Below are positions 1-5,928 of a DNA stretch of 17,661 nucleotides, one piece after another. The stretch spans positions 1 through 17,661 of the forward strand of contig JAEYUD010000182.1 of assembly GCA_023433685.1 (NCBI GenBank). The letters run 5' to 3'. This DNA is from Bacteroidota bacterium. Lineage in GTDB: Bacteria; Bacteroidota; Ignavibacteria; Ignavibacteriales; Ignavibacteriaceae. The position numbers were made by a program, and so were the translations under genes. How positions within the stretch are numbered: position 1 is the stretch's first letter; each line of letters starts with the position of its first letter. A model generated the notes under the pieces. The model was given only the letters and a program-made list of their open reading frames with translations, ran no database searches and was not told where the DNA came from.

Positions 1-1
1 G

Positions 2-1186
2 GCTGACAGGCCATTCGTTAGGTCTTCCGGTCCCTCTATGTCGACAGCCGGAAATTACGGTGAGTTCCGCGCCAATTCCTCCGGCAGCTTCACGGGATGG
101 TTCGTTACCGAGCCGACAGGTAACGCCACAAGATTTATACCGGGCAAATATGTTTTCCCGAGGATCATGCTGAACAACGGCGCGGGTGGCACTTCCGTGG
201 CTACACGTCTGACCTCACCCGACTCAACCAAAATTATCGCTCTGCTTAATACCGCGTCAGATACTTCCGGAACAGGGATTTGGAGCCGCTCTACAGCGCC
301 GGCGAAAAGTTTTGTGCTACTTTATGACAACGAAGCAGGCACGGGCAGACCCCTCGCCGCCACTTTCGTTGAAGATGACGGCACCGCCAACACCACCGCC
401 AATTCATACGCCGCTTTCTACAGCGACAGCGTGAACGCGATACCTGGCTCATGGGGAATGGCGATACCGAACAATAACCCGAACGGCGTAAGAAGGGTTG
501 AAGCACGCGACCTCGCCGGCAACCTTCTCCCACATCCCGCGACTGATGCCGACGGTCTTTGGGGAGCTGTTAACACGGTTAACCCCACAGGCGGCACAAC
601 AGCACTGAGACTCCCTCCGGAATTGGTGCCACTTCCTGTTGAATTGACTTCTTTTACGGCATCAAGCAATGGAAGTGTAGTCAATTTAACCTGGACGACC
701 GCCACCGAGCTCAATAACCGCGGCTTCGAAGTGGAGAGAAAAACTTCAGTTGAATGGCAGAATATCGGATTTGTAACCGGTAACGGAACCACCACGGATC
801 AGAAAACCTTCAACTTCCGTGATGAAAACGCTACAAGCGGGAAGATCGAATACAGATTAAAACAGATCGATTTCGACGGCTCCTTCAGCTATTCGAACAC
901 GATCGAGGTTGAACTTAACCCAACGGTTTTCTCGCTCGGACAGAATTTCCCGAATCCGTTCAATCCGTCAACTGTTATCCGTTACGCCTTACCCGTTGCC
1001 GGGAATGTGACACTTAACGTTTACAACACATTGGGCGAAAAGGTAGCTGAACTCGTTAACGGTCTAATGCCCGCGGGCAACCACTCCGTTCAGTTCGATG
1101 CTTCAAAACTCAACAGCGGCCTCTACATCTACGAGATCAAGGCCGGTGCTTTCACCGCTTCCCGTAAGATGCTGCTTGTTAAGTAG
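2..1186 (+). CDS. Secreted protein with C-terminal T9SS type A sorting domain (partial, 5' end outside window)
   Basis: The reading frame is open from base 2, so the ATG at 38 is probably internal and about 394 C-terminal residues are visible. The last 80 or so residues form a type IX secretion sorting domain: 'FSLGQNFPNPFNPSTVIRY' followed by a beta-rich stretch ('NVTLNVYNTLGEKVAELVN') and a basic end 'SRKMLLVK'. Before it lies the 'PLPVELTSFTASSNGSVVNLTW' type of segment, a fibronectin-like beta domain common just ahead of such sorting domains. The N-terminal visible part is rich in Gly, Thr, Asn and Ser, as expected of an exported surface protein, but I do not recognise its function. By family knowledge the sorting domain directs passage through the outer membrane and is then cleaved. 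A heptamer repeat begins directly at the stop codon. No catalytic domain is visible. Confidence 0.9.
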   Translation, partial: ADRPFVRSSGPSMSTAGNYGEFRANSSGSFTGWFVTEPTGNATRFIPGKYVFPRIMLNNGAGGTSVATRLTSPDSTKIIALLNTASDTSGTGIWSRSTAPAKSFVLLYDNEAGTGRPLAATFVEDDGTANTTANSYAAFYSDSVNAIPGSWGMAIPNNNPNGVRRVEARDLAGNLLPHPATDADGLWGAVNTVNPTGGTTALRLPPELVPLPVELTSFTASSNGSVVNLTWTTATELNNRGFEVERKTSVEWQNIGFVTGNGTTTDQKTFNFRDENATSGKIEYRLKQIDFDGSFSYSNTIEVELNPTVFSLGQNFPNPFNPSTVIRYALPVAGNVTLNVYNTLGEKVAELVNGLMPAGNHSVQFDASKLNSGLYIYEIKAGAFTASRKMLLVK

Positions 1187-1248
1187 TGAGTGGTGAGTAG
1201 TGAGTAGCGAGGGGCGAGTAGCGAGGGGCGAGTAGTGAGTAGCGAGGG
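1186..1248 (+). repeat. Heptamer tandem array, GTGAGTA/GCGAGGG type
   Basis: Nine consecutive 7-bp units can be read: GTGAGTG, GTGAGTA, GTGAGTA, GCGAGGG, GCGAGTA, GCGAGGG, GCGAGTA, GTGAGTA, GCGAGGG. The array starts with the last base of the TAG stop codon of the T9SS cargo gene. Because 7 is not a multiple of 3, TAG and TGA appear in changing frames along it. The remaining sequence to the next repeat is a short AT-rich spacer. Confidence 0.9.
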
Positions 1249-1266
1249 AAATTAATCTTTAATGGA

Positions 1267-1369
1267 ACGCGGATACACACGGATTAAACGGATGAACGCG
1301 GAGAGTTATTAACAATTCTCCGCGGAAATCCCCCGAAGGGGCAGGCTTAAAATCTGCGTGTATCCGCGT
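1267..1369. repeat. Nested inverted-repeat element (about 100 bp)
   Basis: Outer arms at 1267-1280 and 1356-1369 are complementary over 14 bp with one mismatch (right arm GCGTGTATCCGCGT). Inside are a perfect 8-bp inverted repeat at 1297-1304/1317-1324 (CGCGGAGA/TCTCCGCG) and a small CCCC-GAA-GGGG hairpin at 1331-1341. It has no coding potential and lies between convergent genes. Just after it, 1387-1416 contains three spaced copies of AATCCGKG. It resembles the dispersed non-coding palindromic elements of Bacteroidota-type genomes, but mobility cannot be judged from one copy. Confidence 0.7.
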
Positions 1370-1434
1370 CCTATAAACATCTTAGGAATCCGTGTAGAAT
1401 CCGTGAAATCCGGGTAACTTTAAATAATACCTGA

Positions 1435-1448
1435 TCCGCCGCGGCGGA
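1435..1448. repeat. Perfect 14-bp GC palindrome
   Basis: TCCGCCGCGGCGGA is its own reverse complement. It sits between the inverted-repeat element and the next heptamer array. A second 14-bp palindrome with the same CGCCGCGGCG core occurs at 2549-2562. Confidence 0.85.
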
Positions 1449-1470
1449 CCAAACACCCCACCCCAAAAAC

Positions 1471-1519
1471 TCCACACTCTACACTATACACTCTACACTA
1501 TACACTCTACACTCTACAC
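1471..1519 (-). repeat. Heptamer tandem array, GTGTAGA type on the minus strand
   Basis: Seven 7-bp units read on the plus strand as TCCACAC, TCTACAC, TATACAC, TCTACAC, TATACAC, TCTACAC, TCTACAC. On the minus strand these are GTGTAGA/GTGTATA/GTGTGGA, the same units as the array at 5585-5647. The array lies 11 bp past the stop codon of the minus-strand PPK2 gene, in the sense orientation of that gene. Confidence 0.9.
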
Positions 1520-1530
1520 TAAACGAACAC

Positions 1531-2400
1531 CTACTCCTCCGATTCCAAAGCCTCCCGGTACTTCTGCAGGTTGGCGCGGTGTTCATCGGAGATAACGGGG
1601 TAGTGCACCTTCAATTCCTTCAGTTTCTCAACGATTATCTCTGAGATAATGAGTCGCGCGAACCACTTCTTATCGGCGGGGATGATGTACCATGGGTTAT
1701 CCTTGGTGGAAGTGTTGGCGATCGCTTCCTCGAAGGCTTTTTGGTATTGATCCCAGTAGGCCCTTTCTTTCAGATCGGAAGATGAGAACTTCCAGTTCTT
1801 GGCGGGATTCTCGATCCTCTCAAGGAACCTTCTTTTCTGCTCACCCTTTGATACATTCAGAAAGAATTTCAGCACCTTTATTCCATTATCGTTCAGGTAT
1901 TGCTCGAAGTTTCTGATCTGGCGGTAACGTTCTTTCCATATATTGTTATTAACCACGGGGTCGGGGAGTTTTTCAGCTTCGAGGAGGTTGTGAACCTTTA
2001 CTACCAGCACTTCCTCATAATAAGAGCGGTTAAAAATGCCGATCCTGCCTCTTTCCGGAAGCGATTTTGTGTAGCGCCAGAGGTAGTCATGGTCGAGCTC
2101 CTCGGCAGATGGTTGTTTGAAGCTGAAAACCTGTGTGCCCTGCGGGTTAAGTCCACTCATAACATGTTTGATAGCGCCATCCTTGCCACCCGCGTCCATT
2201 GCCTGGAAGAGTATGAGGAGCCCCCATTTGTCGTGAGCGTACATCATATCCTGCATATCCGCCATTGCCTTCACGTTGGCAACAAGGTCGGTTTTTGCGT
2301 CATCTTTTGATTTTATTCGGGCAGTGTAGTCGGCGGGGTGGTTGGCGAGTTTGAATTTTCCGGGTCCTGAGACTCTGAAGCGTTTAAGATTGATCTTCAC
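1531..2400 (-). CDS. Polyphosphate kinase 2 family protein (PPK2, class III-like polyphosphate:nucleotide phosphotransferase)
   Basis: A cytoplasmic enzyme of 289 residues, the usual length for single-domain PPK2. It transfers phosphate between polyphosphate and nucleotides. The Walker A loop is AMDAGGKDG (67-75), the Walker B region IGIFNRSYYEEVL (120-132), and the lid segment IENPAKNWKFSSSDL (196-210). The later PWYIIPADKKWFARL (236-250) is also a strong family match. The sequence resembles class III PPK2 enzymes, which can use both AMP and ADP, but the class is inferred from overall similarity. The start codon is GTG at 2400, preceded by a GAGG Shine-Dalgarno at about 7 bp. It stands alone, convergent with the T9SS cargo gene and divergent from the glycosyltransferase. 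Confidence 0.95.
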   Translation of the reverse strand: MKINLKRFRVSGPGKFKLANHPADYTARIKSKDDAKTDLVANVKAMADMQDMMYAHDKWGLLILFQAMDAGGKDGAIKHVMSGLNPQGTQVFSFKQPSAEELDHDYLWRYTKSLPERGRIGIFNRSYYEEVLVVKVHNLLEAEKLPDPVVNNNIWKERYRQIRNFEQYLNDNGIKVLKFFLNVSKGEQKRRFLERIENPAKNWKFSSSDLKERAYWDQYQKAFEEAIANTSTKDNPWYIIPADKKWFARLIISEIIVEKLKELKVHYPVISDEHRANLQKYREALESEE

Positions 2401-2515
2401 TGTATGCCTCGTTTCTTGTTGTGATGAGGATTTTGGTCTCTAAAACGGCAATTAAAAAAAATAACTCCGGAATGAATAATTAAAAATATTTTTCTTAAAT
2501 GCAAGAGGGAAGTGC

Positions 2516-2523
2516 ATATTTTT
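2516..2523 (+). promoter_or_regulatory. Possible Bacteroidota-type -7 promoter box
   Basis: TATTTTTG matches the TAnnTTTG -7 consensus known from Bacteroidota, about 75 bp upstream of the glycosyltransferase start. No convincing -33 element was seen, and the area (2455-2525) is AT-rich, so a chance match is possible. The rest of the gap between the divergent PPK2 and glycosyltransferase genes holds the octamer repeats and no gene. Confidence 0.25.
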
Positions 2524-2529
2524 GCAGTG

Positions 2530-2596
2530 GAGAACTTGAGAATTTGAGTGCGCCGCGGCGCATTGAGAATCTGAGAACCTGAGAACCTGAGAATTG
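2530..2596 (+). repeat. Octamer repeats GAGAAYYT interrupted by a 14-bp palindrome
   Basis: Units GAGAACTT and GAGAATTT (2530-2545) are followed by the perfect palindrome TGCGCCGCGGCGCA (2549-2562), then GAGAATCT, GAGAACCT, GAGAACCT and GAGAATTG (2565-2596). The last unit touches the ATG of the glycosyltransferase at 2597, so the purine-rich repeats occupy the place where a ribosome binding site is expected. One more copy lies over the stop codon of the same gene (3768-3780). Confidence 0.85.
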
Positions 2597-3772
2597 ATGA
2601 AAATTTTGCTCCTCGCCGATCTAAGGTCGGCACACACGAAGAAATGGGCGGAAGTGCTCGCGGGGGCGGGCATTGAAGTGCATGTATTTGGTCTTACCAG
2701 AGCCACGGAAACTTTCCGCGGGGTGACTATCCATGAGGGAGGTGTATCCTCCGCGGCATCTGCCGGTGATGAGGGCTCGGCAGGTAAACTCACCTATTTC
2801 CATGAACTTGGTAACATTAAACGGTTAATTAAAGCACTGAAACCCGATATCCTTCACGCGCACTATGCCACCAGTTACGGTTTGCTCGGTGCCCTTTCGG
2901 GATTTCATCCTTTTGCCGTCTCTGTTTGGGGTAGTGATGTGGTGAGCTTCCCGAAAAAATCTCCCGCTCACCGGGCGATGGTTAAATTTGTTCTTAACCG
3001 AGCTGATCTTCTCTTCTCAACTTCAGAATTTATGGCTAATGTTGCCGGGGCATACACCGGGAAGAAGTTTGTGATTACTCCTTTTGGTGTTGAGGTCAGT
3101 GGCGAGTGGCGAGTAGCGAGTGGTGAGGTAAGTGGTGAGTGGCGAGTAGTGAGTGGTGAGATCAGTAGTGAGTTGGGAGTAGCGAGTCGTGAGGGATCGA
3201 TTATTAGGGTGGGTTGCGTGAAAACTGTTTCGGAGGTATATGGGCAGGATTTACTTATCCGCGCGTTCGCGGGGGTGGTGAGTGAGTTGGAGGGAGTGGG
3301 AGTTTCCCCTTTACTTGAGTTGGTGGGGAGTGGCCCCTGTATTGATAAGTTTAGCGCGCTTACCGGTGAACTTGGAGTCGGGGACAAGGTAAAATTCAGC
3401 GGGTATGTGCCGAATGATCAGATACTTGGGGTTCACCGCGGATTTGATATTGAGGTTTACCCCACACGGGTTGAGGAGACGTTCGGCGTCTCGGTGGTAG
3501 AGGCGATGTCGTGCGGTGTTCCGTGCATTGTCTCAAAAACAGGAGGCCTGCAGTATCTGGTTGAGGATGGCGTTTCAGGTTTTCATGTGCCGGTTGGGGA
3601 TCTCGATGCCATAAAGTCGAAACTCATTGAATTGATCCGAAATCCGGCATTAAGGGAGAGAGTTGGAGAAGCCGCGAAAAAACGGGTGGCCGATCGTTAC
3701 GACCTGAAAAAAAATGCCGCGGTGATGATAGCAGAGTATGAGAGGGTTTTAGTCGAGAAAAACAAGGTCTGA
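2597..3772 (+). CDS. Glycosyltransferase, GT4-like (GT-B fold) with an in-frame repeat insertion
   Basis: A 391-residue enzyme expected to move a sugar from a nucleotide-sugar donor to a surface or cell-envelope glycan; the substrate is unknown. The N-terminal Rossmann domain starts MKILLLADLRSAHTKKW and contains SVWGSDVVSFP (about 109-119). The C-terminal donor-binding domain has the EX7E motif in ETFGVSVVE (294-302), then AMSCGVPCIVSKTGG and a helical tail. ATG at 2597 is preferred over the adjacent in-frame TTG at 2594. Between the domains, after ITPFGVEV (160-167), the usual short linker is replaced by 33 residues encoded by a short tandem repeat (see separate entry). No transmembrane segment was seen. 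The last 24 bases overlap the 3' end of the convergent FabH-like gene. Confidence 0.88.
   Translation: MKILLLADLRSAHTKKWAEVLAGAGIEVHVFGLTRATETFRGVTIHEGGVSSAASAGDEGSAGKLTYFHELGNIKRLIKALKPDILHAHYATSYGLLGALSGFHPFAVSVWGSDVVSFPKKSPAHRAMVKFVLNRADLLFSTSEFMANVAGAYTGKKFVITPFGVEVSGEWRVASGEVSGEWRVVSGEISSELGVASREGSIIRVGCVKTVSEVYGQDLLIRAFAGVVSELEGVGVSPLLELVGSGPCIDKFSALTGELGVGDKVKFSGYVPNDQILGVHRGFDIEVYPTRVEETFGVSVVEAMSCGVPCIVSKTGGLQYLVEDGVSGFHVPVGDLDAIKSKLIELIRNPALRERVGEAAKKRVADRYDLKKNAAVMIAEYERVLVEKNKV
3098..3196 (+). repeat. In-frame 3 x 33-bp tandem repeat of heptamer type inside the glycosyltransferase
   Basis: Three 33-bp copies encode the 11-residue units SGEWRVASGEV, SGEWRVVSGEI and SSELGVASREG (residues 168-200). 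The DNA is built of AGTGGCG/AGTAGCG/AGTGGTG heptamers, the same family as the intergenic array at 1186-1248. The insertion lies at the expected linker between the two Rossmann domains, before IIRVGCVK, which starts the C-terminal domain. Confidence 0.9.
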
Positions 3773-4801
3773 GAACCTGACTCCGGCCAGATCGAGCACG
3801 CATGAGGCGCACGAAAGCCCCGTGCCAAATCCACTCATAAACACCCTCGAAGCACCCTTTTCGATCTCAAACTTCCCTTTGGTAACTGCCGTCAGTGGTA
3901 TCGAAACCGATGAAGTGTTGCCAAACTCATGAAGTGAAAGAGGCATTTTACCCGCCGGAATTTCAAGCTTTTTCGCCAAAATATTGTTGATTATCAGGTT
4001 CGCCTGATGGAGCAGCCATAGATTGATCTCATCCTTATTGATCGAAAAATGGTCGATGAAAGCGTTGATCACTTTCGGTACCAATGAGATCGAAAAATTG
4101 AAAATATCCATCCCGCTGATGTTCACATCGGTCTCGCGCCGCTTGATGCCGGTGCCGTACTCCTTATAGATCAACGACTCTTCCGTGGTGCTTTTTCTTC
4201 CGCCACCTGCTTCAACCAATAGTGAATTGTAGCCACTGCCGTCGGTGTTGAGGCCCCACTTCGAGATATTTCCTTCCTCAAATTCCAGAAGTGTCGCCGA
4301 ACCGGCATCTCCAAACAAAGGCCGGGCGGAGCGGTCAAATTTTGAAACTTCAGGTGTCAGCACATCCCCCGCGAGCACAAGCGCCCGGCGGATCTGACCA
4401 GTTTCGAGCATCGAGCCGGCAACGAAAAGGGCGTAAACGTAGCCCGAGCAGCCCATCGTCATGTCGAAACAGATGGTATCGGTGCTTAAACCGAGGCGGT
4501 GTTGGAGGTGGCCTGAAGTGTAAGGAATTTTATAATCAGGGGTTTGGGAGTTGAAGATCAGCAGCCCTATGGTTGAACGGTCGATATTGTTGTCATTCAT
4601 TAGTTTCTCTGCTGCCGCGAAACAGAGGTCTGAGGCGCACATGCCGTCCGGGGCTACATGTCTGAATTCAATCCCGGTGGTGGTAACTAATTTACGGTTA
4701 ACTTCGGGATCGAACGGGAGGTCGAAATTACTTTCCCTTTTTGAGGGAACCGCCGCGGCCATGGCGGTTATTTTCACATTCTGAAGTGTCGCGAATGCCA
4801 T
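3749..4801 (-). CDS. 3-oxoacyl-ACP synthase III family protein (FabH-like, KAS III)
   Basis: A cytoplasmic thiolase-fold enzyme of 350 residues, slightly longer than housekeeping FabH. The complete KAS III catalytic triad is visible: Cys118 in TMGCSGYVYAL, His265 in LLHQAN and Asn295 in EFGNTSS. The glycine-rich ending FMSGFGTGLSCASC (321-334) is also typical. The family condenses an acyl-CoA starter with malonyl-ACP, or transfers acyl groups between carriers. It follows the ACP gene by 5 bp, and a GNAT-like gene lies just before that, so a dedicated acyl-modification or secondary pathway is more likely than bulk fatty acid synthesis. This is inferred from context. The start ATG at 4801 has only a weak purine-rich upstream site. 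The gene end overlaps the glycosyltransferase end by 24 bp. Confidence 0.92.
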   Translation of the reverse strand: MAFATLQNVKITAMAAAVPSKRESNFDLPFDPEVNRKLVTTTGIEFRHVAPDGMCASDLCFAAAEKLMNDNNIDRSTIGLLIFNSQTPDYKIPYTSGHLQHRLGLSTDTICFDMTMGCSGYVYALFVAGSMLETGQIRRALVLAGDVLTPEVSKFDRSARPLFGDAGSATLLEFEEGNISKWGLNTDGSGYNSLLVEAGGGRKSTTEESLIYKEYGTGIKRRETDVNISGMDIFNFSISLVPKVINAFIDHFSINKDEINLWLLHQANLIINNILAKKLEIPAGKMPLSLHEFGNTSSVSIPLTAVTKGKFEIEKGASRVFMSGFGTGLSCASCVLDLAGVRFSDLVFLD

Positions 4802-4806
4802 CTTTG

Positions 4807-5043
4807 TTAGCTTTTCTGAATCTCCACAAGCTTGAAGACATCAGCAATAGTGTCGCAGGCGATGAAGTCGTTTGCCTTAACCGTGACGTCGTACTCCGCG
4901 TCGATCATTGCGAGAACAGAAAGGGCAGCGAGTGAGTCCCAGCCCGCGACCTCATGCCTGAACTCGGAGAGGGGTTTAAGCGAGCCCGGTGTAACGCTCT
5001 CGATGGCTGATTCAAAATTTCGGGTGAACTGCAAAAGGTCCAT
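4807..5043 (-). CDS. Acyl carrier protein
   Basis: A 78-residue protein, the standard length of a free ACP. The phosphopantetheine attachment motif is GWDSLAALSVL with Ser37 as the modified residue. It is acidic overall and ends in a helix, DTIADVFKLVEI. A longer frame reaches back to 5154, but its extra N-terminus is read out of the upstream gene; ATG at 5043 gives the canonical length and has a GGA about 8 bp upstream. The upstream gene stops (TAA) one base before this ATG, and the FabH-like gene begins 5 bp after the stop, so the three genes are probably one transcript with coupled translation. It probably serves as the carrier for the acyl group handled by its neighbours. Confidence 0.93.
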   Translation of the reverse strand: MDLLQFTRNFESAIESVTPGSLKPLSEFRHEVAGWDSLAALSVLAMIDAEYDVTVKANDFIACDTIADVFKLVEIQKS

Positions 5044-5044
5044 A

Positions 5045-5512
5045 TTATTCCAGAATATCGATGATCTTGTTTTTAATTTTGATCGTTTTGCCCGTGTAGG
5101 GGAACTCGAGCCATACAACTTTCTTTTCAATTGCCATTTTTCTGATCTTTTCAATCAGCCGGAAGGTGAGAAGCTCCGACTCATACTCGCCCGAGGCGGC
5201 ACAATCGGGATCAACTGCCACATGGATGATCCTGCAACGGTCGGTATCGCATTTAAAACAAATAACACCCAGAAGTGCCGCGTCCTCCTTTTCACTGTCG
5301 AGCGCGTAAAGGCACTCGGCCTCCGTTTTTTCGAATGAAAGGGTGATCGAATCCTTCACTTCCACAATCGAAACCAATCCGTCGGCTTCAAGAGCCTGCT
5401 GAATTTTTTCGATATGTGCCCCCTGCCGGAGGTTGAAGAAAAATATCCGCTCCAGTTCATCCCGCAACTTAACGGGCAAACGGGACTTAAACGCGATTGT
5501 GTGGTAGCTCAT
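5045..5512 (-). CDS. GNAT-like acyltransferase, divergent (hypothetical)
   Basis: A 155-residue protein, first gene of the GNAT-like/ACP/FabH-like group. The pattern of a beta strand IIHVAVDPD, a helix LLTFRLIEKIRKMAI and a strand VVWLEFPYTG resembles motif A and the following part of GNAT N-acyltransferases, and the length fits. The usual acetyl-CoA loop Q/RxxGxG/A is not clear; GEYESEL stands in its place, so activity with CoA is uncertain and the donor could be the neighbouring ACP. That assignment is inferred from fold pattern and context. The frame extends to a TTG at 5542, but ATG at 5512 has an AGG ahead of it and fits the family length better. Confidence 0.6.
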   Translation of the reverse strand: MSYHTIAFKSRLPVKLRDELERIFFFNLRQGAHIEKIQQALEADGLVSIVEVKDSITLSFEKTEAECLYALDSEKEDAALLGVICFKCDTDRCRIIHVAVDPDCAASGEYESELLTFRLIEKIRKMAIEKKVVWLEFPYTGKTIKIKNKIIDILE

Positions 5513-5584
5513 GACGGCCTGATCCAACTTGAAAAATGACAACGCTAATTTACTATTTAAATGTGAGATGTTAAATGTTATTTA

Positions 5585-5647
5585 GTGTGGAGTGTATAGT
5601 GTAGAGTGTATAGTGTAGAGTGTGGAGTGTATAGTGTAGAGTGTGGA
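5585..5647 (+). repeat. Heptamer tandem array, GTGTAGA type
   Basis: Nine 7-bp units, in order GTGTGGA, GTGTATA, GTGTAGA, GTGTATA, GTGTAGA, GTGTGGA, GTGTATA, GTGTAGA, GTGTGGA. The unit set equals that of the minus-strand array at 1471-1519. It runs without a gap into the 44-bp repeats that begin at 5646. It lies upstream of the minus-strand GNAT-like gene, so unlike the other arrays it does not follow a stop codon. Confidence 0.9.
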
Positions 5648-5766
5648 GGAAAATGGCACAATAGCTTTAGCGTTGTGGAAGAAACCGCGGAGAAAAATAC
5701 CACAACCGCTTTAGCGTTGTGGAAGAAATCGCGGAGGAAAAATAGCACAACCGCTTTAGCGTTGTG
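5646..5766. repeat. Three tandem 44-bp hairpin repeats, left border of the defence island
   Basis: Copies start at 5646, 5690 and 5734. Each has the pattern GAGGAAAAATAGCACAACCG, then CTTTAGCGTTGTGGAAGAAA and TCGCG. The centre CACAACCGC-TTTA-GCGTTGTG folds into a hairpin with one bulge. On the minus strand the hairpin is followed by TATTTTT, which resembles a weak intrinsic terminator. The last 82 bp (5685-5766) recur at 16953-17034 in the same orientation with one mismatch. Confidence 0.9.
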
Positions 5767-5928
5767 GGGGGAGTATCCCAATAATATCGCCGGATTTTTT
5801 GTTTTTTCAGAGTTAATTACTATTATGCAGGCTGATTTTTTAGGATAATTATTCTGTGGTATAACAGGATAATGCGTATCAAATAAGATTAAACTTTGAA
5901 ATTAATTGAAGCAATTATAGAGTATAAT
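5767..5928 (+). promoter_or_regulatory. Leader region of the type I restriction-modification operon
   Basis: This gene-free, AT-rich stretch lies between the 44-bp repeats and hsdM. A TGGTATAAC at 5857-5865 resembles an extended -10 box, but no good -35 box or TAnnTTTG match was found. The ATG at 5929 has only a weak GAG upstream. No operator-like palindrome was recognised. The promoter assignment is tentative. Confidence 0.2.

Noticed and set aside
2968..3387. Minus-strand frame of 139 residues with repeated RHSPLTSP segments
   Set aside because: It is the antisense of the repeat insertion in the glycosyltransferase; the low-complexity protein is a by-product of the heptamers.
4832..5338. 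Plus-strand 168-residue frame
   Set aside because: It lies opposite the ACP and GNAT-like genes, which have clear family motifs, good spacing and coupling; no domain is recognisable in this frame.
5578..5848. Open frames on both strands across the 5585-5766 repeats (NAKAVV-type peptides)
   Set aside because: They are translations of the tandem repeats without ribosome binding sites; period-driven open frames are not evidence of a gene.
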